Shown: positions 8,245 through 15,042 of the stretch, in pieces
Layout: each line of letters starts with the position of its first letter
How positions within the stretch are numbered: the stretch's first letter is position 1
Assembly (NCBI RefSeq): GCF_008369935.1
Contig: NZ_VTUZ01000017.1
Location: 1-64,000, forward strand
Source: Paraburkholderia panacisoli
GTDB taxonomy: Bacteria > Pseudomonadota > Gammaproteobacteria > Burkholderiales > Burkholderiaceae
Reading direction: 5' to 3'
DNA length: 64,000 nt
Program-made: the position numbers and the translations under genes
The notes under the pieces: model-generated
The model's input: only the letters and a program-made list of their open reading frames with translations
Database searches by the model: none
Told to the model about the DNA's origin: nothing

Positions 8245-9189
8245 TCAGACGAGTGTCGTGTCGGCAAGTGTCGCCTTCAGCGGGTGGCGCACGATCTTGA
8301 TGCTAGTCACGTCAAGCATCCCTGGAAGCTGATCGCTCGCCACCGTCAGCGGCATGGGGCCGGGCCCAATGCCGGCTGTCGGTTGCGGATACGCCGTCGA
8401 GCCCGCCGTATGGAAGGTGATATTGCCTCCCACCTTCGACACGATCTGATGGATATACCCGTTCAGGACGGTGACCGAACCAAAGCGCTTCAAATAGGTC
8501 ATCGCCTGGCCAGCATCGCCGGTGCCCCGCCCCCACGGCTCGTAAATCGTCCACATTGGCATGTGCGCAAAGACGACGATCGGTGTGCTGGACGAGCGCC
8601 CCTTCAGATCGTTTCCCAGCCAGGCGAGCTGGTTGTCGCCCCGGCCTCCCAAACCATTCGGCTTGAAATGCATTACGTTGACGAGCCCGATGAAGTGCAC
8701 GCCATTGTGGTCGAAGCTGTAATAACCTTCGTTGTCCGACGCTTGACCGAAGCGGCTGAAGTATTCAGTTTCAGGCCCGTCGGTTACGTCATGCTCGCCG
8801 GGAACGGTATGCAACTCGGTGATATTCATTCCCGACAACAATTGGGCCGCGAGGTCGAACTCTGCGGGTTTGGAAAGATGGGTAGTGTCAGCTGTGTGAA
8901 TCGCCAGCGCCGGCTTGACCGGCATCGCGTTGACAAAATCAATCGTCTGCCAGAGCGTACCGGCGACATCCGGATTGGCTTCCTTGTTGAAACCAATATG
9001 CGTGTCGCTGATCTGCAGGAACAGGGGAATAGCCGAGGCAATTGATAAATCCTTCGCTGTGGCGGCGAGGACTAATTCCACCGGCGTGAGAATACCGCCG
9101 GCCAGAACAAACACGGTGTCTATGCCACCGAAGGCGAGACATTTCAACGCGCCACGCGGCGACGGATCGGGCGGAAGATCTGACGACAT
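8245..9189 (-). CDS. calcineurin-like metallophosphoesterase with altered motifs
   Basis: The 314-residue protein keeps the overall metallophosphoesterase order: D62-x-H64 (SDTHIG), D101, GEHD at 131-134, H209 (AHMP) and a late NGYIHQ segment. Three family signatures deviate: GD reads AD, GNHD reads GEHD, and GHxH reads GYIH, with Tyr245 in place of a metal-binding His. The N-terminus looks like a Tat signal (about residues 9-45) but the twin Arg is Pro-Arg (SPRGALKC). Proteins of this kind with a Tat signal work in the periplasm. Here export and metal binding may be impaired. A GAGG lies 5 bp before the ATG. The cupredoxin follows in the same direction. Confidence 0.85.
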   Translation of the reverse strand: MSSDLPPDPSPRGALKCLAFGGIDTVFVLAGGILTPVELVLAATAKDLSIASAIPLFLQISDTHIGFNKEANPDVAGTLWQTIDFVNAMPVKPALAIHTADTTHLSKPAEFDLAAQLLSGMNITELHTVPGEHDVTDGPETEYFSRFGQASDNEGYYSFDHNGVHFIGLVNVMHFKPNGLGGRGDNQLAWLGNDLKGRSSSTPIVVFAHMPMWTIYEPWGRGTGDAGQAMTYLKRFGSVTVLNGYIHQIVSKVGGNITFHTAGSTAYPQPTAGIGPGPMPLTVASDQLPGMLDVTSIKIVRHPLKATLADTTLV

Positions 9190-9502
9190 AGTGCCCTCAC
9201 GATTAGGTTCAGGAGGTACACCGCCAGATTATCCGACGGGCCTCCCGACTGGACACAATGCGTAGACTGCCGGGTCGTCCGTTTTATTCCCGCCCGCCGC
9301 ACATTTCGAATCGGGTCGTGGGGTCGGCGTAACCGGTTCGGCGCCCTGATTGGCTGCAGTGGCCGCGGACCAGGATCGCATTTGGCACGCGCATCACGGC
9401 GACGTGATCAGAATCGTTGGCAAGTACCGACCCGCCACCTGATGCTGGTGAGCCGACGGTGAACTGACTTTGCGGTCAGCCAAATGTGTTTTATAGAAGG
9501 CG
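9190..9502. other. intergenic region before DUF4148 pseudogene
   Basis: This stretch of about 310 bp is upstream of the minus-strand metallophosphoesterase and of the decayed plus-strand DUF4148 gene. I find no coding frame of quality, repeat or insertion-sequence end. It should contain the metallophosphoesterase promoter. Confidence 0.5.
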
Positions 9503-9546
9503 CGGGAATATCCGGCGACGAAACGGCGTCTACATTGCATATCGCA
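9503..9546 (+). promoter_or_regulatory. promoter-like direct repeat, copy 1 (GGAATA-N16-CGTCTA)
   Basis: This 44-nt block recurs at 11401-11446 with only a few changes and a 2-nt indel. It contains GGAATA (9505-9510), a 16-nt spacer and CGTCTA (9527-9532), which has the layout of an ECF sigma factor promoter. In both copies it sits 20-40 bp upstream of a DUF4148-type leader. The promoter role is inference from position and shape. Confidence 0.45.
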
Positions 9547-9567
9547 CATCACGCTCAAAAGTCTGCA

Positions 9568-9831
9568 GAGAAGAAGTTTGCCGCGGTCATCATTTCTCTG
9601 ATCATTCTCGCGCCACCGGGCGCAGCTGCTCAAGGCAAGACGCGCACCGAAGTCGATCAGGAAACTGGTCGAAGCGCAGCAATACGGCCTGAACTCGTCT
9701 CCGAGACCTCGTACCCAGACGTCAACCAGATGTTAACGGCCCAGATTACGCGTCTGAAGCAACAGCAACTCGCCCCAACAAAATGCAGCCAGCAAGGGTG
9801 GGAGTGGCGGTATTTCGGACAATACAGCTAA
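9568..9831 (+). pseudogene. decayed DUF4148-family secreted protein
   Basis: From codon 9571 the frame encodes a signal peptide (KKFAAVIISLIILAPPGAAA) and then GKTRTEV, the normal start of a DUF4148 domain. The expected start codon at 9568-9570 is GAG; the aligned copy at 11465 has ATG. An extra A near 9662-9664 shifts the frame, so ELVEAQQYGLN is readable only in another frame, and a missing T near 9693 restores it at VSETSYPDVN. The ATG at 9484 that formally opens the frame lies inside the promoter repeat and is not a credible start. The intact relatives are at 10836-11153 and 24362-24703. Confidence 0.6.
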
Positions 9832-9942
9832 CGAAATGTGCACGTCGATTAGACATGCTCATGTCCATGCGATGCCGCGCCTGAAAGTGCAAAGACCTGC
9901 AGGCCCGTCCCTCGCTCTAACCTGAAGACAGGAGAAGTGCAA

Positions 9943-10206
9943 ATGAACCAATTCGATCTTCGCGACAGCCCGATCCCCGGTGCGTACAGCTCCGGTGCAG
10001 CCTGCCACCACAAGGCGACGAACGGTACCCCTGGTTTGTGCAGCCAGCCCGTAGGCAAGAGGGCTTCGTCGCGCATCCGCCGCGCGGTCTGGATCCACGT
10101 CGCCTTAGCGGGACTGATGGCTGCGGGATGCACTTCCCTGCCCCAGGCCAGCAGCAATGAATGCGTAGGTCCAGTCAGCTACTGCCAGCTGTTTTTCGGC
10201 TCCTGA
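9943..10206 (+). CDS. small putative lipoprotein with CVGPVSYC motif
   Basis: An 87-residue protein begins at ATG 9943, 8 bp after an AGGAG. A hydrophobic stretch around residues 50-65 ends in MAAGC, a lipobox-like site, preceded by an unusually long, charged leader with Arg residues. The tail CVGPVSYCQLFFGS resembles the C-terminus of small Burkholderia exported proteins of unknown function. It is likely an envelope protein. No domain with a known role is visible. It stands between the DUF4148 pseudogene and a convergent DUF4148 gene. Confidence 0.6.
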   Translation: MNQFDLRDSPIPGAYSSGAACHHKATNGTPGLCSQPVGKRASSRIRRAVWIHVALAGLMAAGCTSLPQASSNECVGPVSYCQLFFGS

Positions 10207-10835
10207 ATAGCAGTTCTCTTCTCGTCTGGTATCAAGGGCGACGAGGGTGCATGGCAGATGGCTGGTGATCGGAGACAGGGGCGCGTAGCAAAACCGTGGT
10301 GAAGCGCTTTTATTTTCGCCAGTTGCCCGGCGCGTGCGCACGCGTGCCGAGCAAGCCGGCCCTTAACGAGCCGCGCAGTCCACGTCGGCCAAAGCTGGAA
10401 TTCACCAATGGGCCAATGTTAGACACGCTTTTGTGAATGCCGGCTTACGAATCAGTACCCGGGCCGAAACCCACCACCGGCCAGCCCGCGAACGGGAGAG
10501 GCCGATGAAGGGTTTCCATCGCGCATGCTCACACACATGCATTGCTCTCGAGCTTCGGCATGGACCATCAGCACTTCGCAATCAAACGGTGCGCCTGCGA
10601 TGCCGCTCACTATCGATGTCACCTTGCCCGACGCTTTGCGTCGCGGCGCCTCTTTTTTACCAGCAGCACCCAAGGTCCGGTTGTCAGTTGCTGAGCAACG
10701 CGAGACCTGTATCTTTTTGCCTGCGCTCCTCGTCAAGCCGAAAGTGTTGTTCGTAACTATCGACGGGCGCCCCTCAAACCGACCCTGCCCGGCTTCGAGA
10801 AACCGTGGGCGCCCCCTACACGCAATCCTTCGCAT
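10207..10835. other. intergenic region without a supported gene
   Basis: This 629-bp stretch contains overlapping frames on both strands (for example 10525-10899 plus and 10452-10835 minus), but neither has a ribosome binding site or a recognisable family, and they mutually overlap. I see no repeat or terminal inverted repeat. The gap separates two convergent small genes. Confidence 0.5.
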
Positions 10836-11153
10836 TCATGGCGTGGGCTTCGTTTGCGCTATCGGGCTTCCGCCCGTCAGCGCATCCTGTTCCGCTTGAT
10901 GCTTGGCCGCCAGTCTTTGTTCCGCCGCCTGAATGTCATCCGGGTAGTAGAGATCATTGGGAACAGGGCGGTATCCGACCGCCTCCAACTCCTTGAGTTC
11001 ATGCCGTACTTCTGCACGGGTGATCTGATGCGTGCCGGGCTCCACCGACGTTTGCGCGTACACACAGGCTGACGTTGCCATCAGCACCGCACTCACGACG
11101 AGCGAACCACGCGCGGATTGACCAACAAGCCGATTAAGCGAATTCGATTTCAT
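10836..11153 (-). CDS. DUF4148 domain protein
   Basis: This 105-residue secreted protein has a signal peptide (about 1-32, ending VYAQ) followed by the DUF4148 core ITRAEVRHELKELEAVGY and the YPDDIQAAEQRL helix. DUF4148 proteins are abundant in Burkholderia, are exported and have no established function. The longer frame reaching 11246 is discarded because AAGGAG sits 8 bp before the ATG at 11151-11153. It is paralogous to 24362-24703 and to the decayed copies at 9568-9831 and 11465-11530. Confidence 0.88.
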   Translation of the reverse strand: MKSNSLNRLVGQSARGSLVVSAVLMATSACVYAQTSVEPGTHQITRAEVRHELKELEAVGYRPVPNDLYYPDDIQAAEQRLAAKHQAEQDALTGGSPIAQTKPTP

Positions 11154-11400
11154 GATGCTACTCCTTGGTTTTCGAGCGCGTGATGTCCACAGTCCACTTG
11201 ACTTCAGCGCACGGCGCTCTGCACGGGTAAACCGCTGAACCGGCATCCTTATTCCCTACTCTCTTTCGCAGGACAACAAAGCATCCTTGACATCGGCGAT
11301 AAGAGGACACGGTGACACGCCCAACCGTGCGGTTGTCCAACGATCGTCCCCTACCGCCGCGTCGCCGATGCGGCGAGTCTCTTCTTCACCGAGCAGACTG

Positions 11401-11446
11401 CGGGAATATCCGGCGACGAAACAGAGTCTACTCATTGCATATCGCA
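11401..11446 (+). promoter_or_regulatory. promoter-like direct repeat, copy 2 (GGAATA-N16-AGTCTA)
   Basis: This second copy of the block at 9503-9546 has GGAATA (11403-11408) and AGTCTA (11425-11430) at the same 16-nt spacing, then ATTGCATATCGCA as in copy 1. It is followed by the truncated leader at 11465-11530. The pair shows that a promoter plus DUF4148-type gene was duplicated. Confidence 0.45.
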
Positions 11447-11464
11447 AACGGTCTGAAGTCTGAA

Positions 11465-11530
11465 ATGAAGGAATTCTCAGTGGTCGTATTGCACGTGATG
11501 AAGCAAGCAGCGAACCGACGCTGGGATTGA
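11465..11530 (+). pseudogene. truncated DUF4148-type leader peptide
   Basis: An ATG after the second promoter-like repeat starts MKEFSVVVLHVMKQAANRRW and then stops. Position and the KEF/KKF start match the signal peptide of the pseudogene at 9568, but hydrophobicity breaks after ten residues and no DUF4148 domain follows. It is read as the stump of a duplicated gene. The next 309 bp, up to the YceI start, contain nothing I recognise. Confidence 0.4.
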
Positions 11531-11839
11531 GGAAGCCTGCCCGGCCGCATTGCTGCATAGAGCGTCGTTATGAGAAACAAGGTCGATAGCGGGTCTCTCG
11601 CTTTCGGCACTTTAAGGAATTTGATACGAAAGAACGTCTTCGAGAGAGCGAGCGTGCCGCATGCACTGCAGATAACTAGCTGCATTGAATCGTGAGTCTG
11701 ATCGTCATCGAATCCAGTCGTGTCACGCAGCTGGTTCGAATGCGCGCCTGGCGGCCCATCAACGGCAACCTGGCTGGATCCAGTGTTGATCGCGTCGCGT
11801 GCGCTCCTGTTACGCTGGTCGGGCACAGGGATGAAAGCC

Positions 11840-12841
11840 ATGAAGAAGCATTCCGTTCATGCGATTGCCGCGCGGGCGTTGCGGATTTCGGTGCTCGCAA
11901 TGGTCGCGGCACGCACGCCGCTCCAGGTGGTCACGCATACCGTCAGTCAGTCTGAAACGCGAGTGCCGCCAGGTCAGTACGAACTCGATCCGCACCACTG
12001 GAGCATTACATTCGACGTCGATCACTTCAAGTATTCGCGCTTCACGATGCGCCTCGATCGCGCGACCGCAAAGCTCGATTGGGATGAAGGCGGCCTCGAC
12101 AGGAGTTCAGTCGCGGCGACCATCGATGCCGCCAGCGTGGATACCAACGTGCCGCTCCTCGACAAGCTCGTCAAAGGCGCTGATATGTTCGACGTGGCGC
12201 GCTACCCGCAGATCCAGTTCGTCAGCACGCGCTTCGAACGCACAGGAGACGCCCGCGGCACGTTGACCGGCAATCTGACGATCCGCGGCGCCACTCGACC
12301 GGTCACGCTTGACGTGACGTTCAACGGCTTCGCACCCGATCCACTGACGAAGCAGGACACGCTCGGCTTCTCGGCAGAAGGCCATTTCAGCCGCGCGAGG
12401 TTTGGACTATCGACGTGGTTCCCGGCCGTAGGCGACGAAGTAGACGTGCGGATTCAGGCGGAATTCGTCCGGCAACCCGCGGCGCCCGAGCGCGCTACGG
12501 GCGTACCCGACATGTCGCTCAAGAGAGTGATAAACGGCCCAGTCCGGGATCAGCTCGCCGCTTCCGCCTGCGGACACCCTGCGAACACGCAGACGACCCA
12601 TCTTCCACGGTCTCAAGGCCCCCCGTTCGAGTTAGTCAATCGATACGTTCCGCCTCAAAGACACGGGCGGTGGAGACATGACATCGTGCGTCGCAGTGTA
12701 GTCTTTCTTTTTGGATGCCTTGGCTTCACTCGAATGTCTTCACAGGGTGGGCGGATTCAACCGGTGGATGCAACACACTTAAGACTGCGCAAGCAGTGGG
12801 AGTGTTGCATCCACCGGTTGAATCCGCCATGTGTGCATTGA
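11840..12841 (+). CDS. YceI-family lipid-binding-like protein with aberrant C-terminal extension
   Basis: Residues about 45-212 are a complete YceI domain: QYELDPHHWSITFDVDHFKYSRF, the DMFDVARYPQI segment and the closing FSAEGHFSRARFGLSTW and VDVRIQAEFVR. YceI proteins are periplasmic lipocalin-like barrels that bind isoprenoids. A hydrophobic leader (about 10-30) suggests export. The frame then continues for about 120 low-similarity residues, runs through the IS30-type relic at 12750-12828 and stops just beyond it. The natural stop near residue 213 seems lost. AGGGAT lies 7 bp before ATG 11840, which favours it over the ATGs at 11831 and further upstream. Confidence 0.8.
   Translation: MKKHSVHAIAARALRISVLAMVAARTPLQVVTHTVSQSETRVPPGQYELDPHHWSITFDVDHFKYSRFTMRLDRATAKLDWDEGGLDRSSVAATIDAASVDTNVPLLDKLVKGADMFDVARYPQIQFVSTRFERTGDARGTLTGNLTIRGATRPVTLDVTFNGFAPDPLTKQDTLGFSAEGHFSRARFGLSTWFPAVGDEVDVRIQAEFVRQPAAPERATGVPDMSLKRVINGPVRDQLAASACGHPANTQTTHLPRSQGPPFELVNRYVPPQRHGRWRHDIVRRSVVFLFGCLGFTRMSSQGGRIQPVDATHLRLRKQWECCIHRLNPPCVH
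12750..12828. mobile_element. 79-bp IS30-type terminal-repeat relic (MITE-like)
   Basis: Two arms of 27 bp are perfectly inverted: 12750-12776 begins GGCGGATTCAACCGGTGG and 12802-12828 is its complement. Only 25 nt lie between them. The arm follows the pattern of IS30-family ends (GATTCAA, then GGT, then GCAACA). No transposase is present, so this is either an internally deleted IS30 element or a miniature derivative. It could also fold as a long hairpin in RNA. No clear target duplication is visible. Confidence 0.65.
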
Positions 12842-12970
12842 CGCGACAGGCCCTTATATTCAGAACCAGGCCAGGCTGGCATGGCGCCCACTGATCATAG
12901 ACGTGCGGGATCCGCCGGGACGGGTAGGTAAACGGGGGCGTGGCTGGACCCGGCATTGAGGAGGTTTTCC

Positions 12971-14014
12971 ATGGCGACGACGAATAGGGAGCGGCCGATC
13001 GCGCAGAAGACTATCGCACTCGCACTGCAAGGCGGCGGGATGCACGGAGCGTTCACCTGGGGCGTGCTCGATCGCCTGCTGGAGGACGGCCGGCTTTTAA
13101 TTGAAGGCGTCAGCGCCACCAGTGCAGGTGCGATGAATGCCGCCGTGCTGGCCCACGGTCTATTGACGGGTGATTCCGAAGACGCGCGCCAGGCGCTGCA
13201 CGACTTCTGGCGCGCCGTTGCACAATCGGCGCAGAGCTACGATCCGTTCGGCAAGATACCGTGGTTAAAGGGAACCCACACGTTCGGACTGGACCACTCC
13301 CCCATGTACCTGCTGGCGGACGTCGTTCTTCGCATCCTGTCACCGTACCAGTTCAATCCCCACAACATGAATCCGCTGCGCAGGATACTGGACCAACACG
13401 TCGATTTCGCCGCGCTGCGAAGACATTGCCCGATACATCTATATCTATGCGCAACTAATGTCGAGACCGGCAAAATACGAATCTTTTCTGGCCAGGAGCT
13501 GTGTATAGAGGCGGTGCTTGCTTCGGCATGTCTCCCAACGCTGTTCCAGGCGGTAGAGATCAACGGCGAACATTACTGGGACGGAGGCTATGTAGGTAAC
13601 CCGGCAATTTTCCCCCTGATCTATAACTGCGAAACACACGATGTAGTAATTGTCCACATCAATCCGATTGTGCGCCCCGGTGTACCAACCACGGCGGCCG
13701 ATATCCTCAACCGCATGAACGAAGTGAGCTTCAATTCGTCACTGATGCGTGAGATGCGCGCAATCGCTTTCGTCACCAAGCTGATCCAGCAAAGAAGCAT
13801 TGAGCCCGGCGGCATGAAGGAAATGCTGATCCACTCGATTCGGTCCGACCAGACAATGGCGGCGCTCGGTGTGTCGAGCAAGTACAACGCCGACTGGGAC
13901 TTTCTCTGCTCTTTACGTGATAAGGGACGGACCGAGGCCGGGGCATGGCTCGAGGAGAACTACCACCACATCGGCCAACGATCGAGCGTCGACATCAGCA
14001 GGGAATTCCTTTAG
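12971..14014 (+). CDS. patatin-like phospholipase
   Basis: The 347-residue lipid acyl hydrolase uses a Ser-Asp dyad. The oxyanion loop is GGGMHG at residues 21-26, the nucleophile is Ser51 in SATSAGAMNAA, and the catalytic Asp is D204 in YWDGGYVGNP. The first Gly of the usual GxSxG elbow is Ala49. GGAGG lies 6 bp before the ATG at 12971, so the start at 12956 is rejected. No signal peptide is seen, so the protein is cytoplasmic or exported by a specialised route. It carries some rarer codons (TAT, ATA, GTA) around 13430-13660. A tail fragment of a paralogue is at 7510-7690. Confidence 0.92.
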   Translation: MATTNRERPIAQKTIALALQGGGMHGAFTWGVLDRLLEDGRLLIEGVSATSAGAMNAAVLAHGLLTGDSEDARQALHDFWRAVAQSAQSYDPFGKIPWLKGTHTFGLDHSPMYLLADVVLRILSPYQFNPHNMNPLRRILDQHVDFAALRRHCPIHLYLCATNVETGKIRIFSGQELCIEAVLASACLPTLFQAVEINGEHYWDGGYVGNPAIFPLIYNCETHDVVIVHINPIVRPGVPTTAADILNRMNEVSFNSSLMREMRAIAFVTKLIQQRSIEPGGMKEMLIHSIRSDQTMAALGVSSKYNADWDFLCSLRDKGRTEAGAWLEENYHHIGQRSSVDISREFL

Positions 14015-14163
14015 GGCCAGGTTGAACAAGCCGCGCAATTTGAGCGCGCCTCCGGCATGTGGGAGCTCATCAGCCAGTCGTCAACCCACACGTCATCCCT
14101 GACTTTTCGGGCATTCCGGGCCTCTCCCCGTCGCGCCGATGCAGTCCAATGCAATGGGGGATC

Positions 14164-14424
14164 TCATTCCGCCTTATCGAAGACGCCAGCTTCGAGATCC
14201 TGTCCGAAATGCTGCACCCAACCGGTTTCGAGTCCGATGGGGTATTCCCTCGCAATTTGTGTTGATAGCCTGGTTACGGTGACATAGCCCTGCAGGCCGA
14301 CGTTCTCGTCGCCCTTGGGGTCGGTCGTATCCGTTTCCAGCAATTCGAATTCACCTTCTGCCAGTCCCTTGCGCTGCAAGCTCACCAGAAAAGCCTGACG
14401 TTCATCCGGTTCGATCAGTTGCAT
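14164..14424 (-). CDS. conserved small protein of unknown function
   Basis: An 86-residue acidic protein starting MQLIEPDERQAFL, with a central ELLETDTTDPKGDE and the repeated Thr-rich YVTVTR strand. It resembles a small hypothetical protein I associate with Burkholderia, but no function is known to me. GGAGGG lies 7 bp upstream of the ATG at 14422-14424; a 48-bp longer frame lacks such a site. There is no signal peptide or membrane segment. It is divergent from the DUF2513 gene across a 163-bp promoter region. Confidence 0.65.
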   Translation of the reverse strand: MQLIEPDERQAFLVSLQRKGLAEGEFELLETDTTDPKGDENVGLQGYVTVTRLSTQIAREYPIGLETGWVQHFGQDLEAGVFDKAE

Positions 14425-14587
14425 CTTCCGCCCTCCCGTCTGTCCGACACCGATGTTCGCGGCCCCCTTCACGACGTCGCCATAACCCCAGAACGTTATG
14501 CGGTGCCCGAGTGCGTCGCAGCTTGCTGCGGACGTTGTACCCGTGGCGCCGTTTTGATGTATGTCCTATCTGCGACAGGAGGAGATC

Positions 14588-14854
14588 GTGAAACGCGACA
14601 TGAATCTGGCACTCGCAATATTGAAGACTCTCGAGGAAAATAGATTCCCGCACCTCGGCGAATTTGACGTTGAAAGCGCGCTCAAGGACGCGTTCGATGT
14701 TTCGAACCTGGGGGGTGTGTATCAGTTGAACCTGCTGGCCGACGCAAATCTCGTCCGCCCGATGGGTAGCGACTGGCGGCTAACCTGGGATGGTCACGAG
14801 TTTTTGAACTCGGCGGTCCCGAATACCTTCGAAGAGACCTGCAGGATGACCTAA
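14588..14854 (+). CDS. DUF2513-like protein, possibly truncated
   Basis: Translation from the GTG at 14588 gives VKRDMNLALAILKTLEE, the typical DUF2513 beginning, and AGGAGG lies 5 bp upstream, so the ATG at 14561 is rejected. The domain continues to YQLNLLADANLV and RLTWDGHEFLNS, a winged-helix-like layout. The chain ends after 88 residues, some 15-25 short of usual family members, so the C-terminus may be lost. DUF2513 proteins are often linked to mobile DNA, and the function is unknown. The next gene is SagB-like, 188 bp downstream. Confidence 0.75.
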   Translation: MKRDMNLALAILKTLEENRFPHLGEFDVESALKDAFDVSNLGGVYQLNLLADANLVRPMGSDWRLTWDGHEFLNSAVPNTFEETCRMT

Positions 14855-15042
14855 GCGCTGGAAACATCCCCCGGCTCTAGTGAAGACAACCCGATTGCCG
14901 GGGCATCGCACAGGAGGCACCGAACGCAATGGCAGTTCGCCGAAGCGCGTTCGATTCCACGACTTGATGACGACCGCGCCCAACGTCCAGCCAGCCGGTT
15001 TTGTACAGCCGCATGTGCGGATATTCCTGGTCTGAGGAGAAC

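Noticed and set aside
10452..10899. Overlapping frames on both strands between the small lipoprotein and DUF4148
   Set aside because: Both lack ribosome binding sites and families, and they overlap each other almost completely.
11602..11640. Third GGAAT/CGTCT promoter-like site upstream of the YceI gene
   Set aside because: The spacing between the two boxes is about 13 nt instead of 16 and the flanks do not match the two repeat copies.
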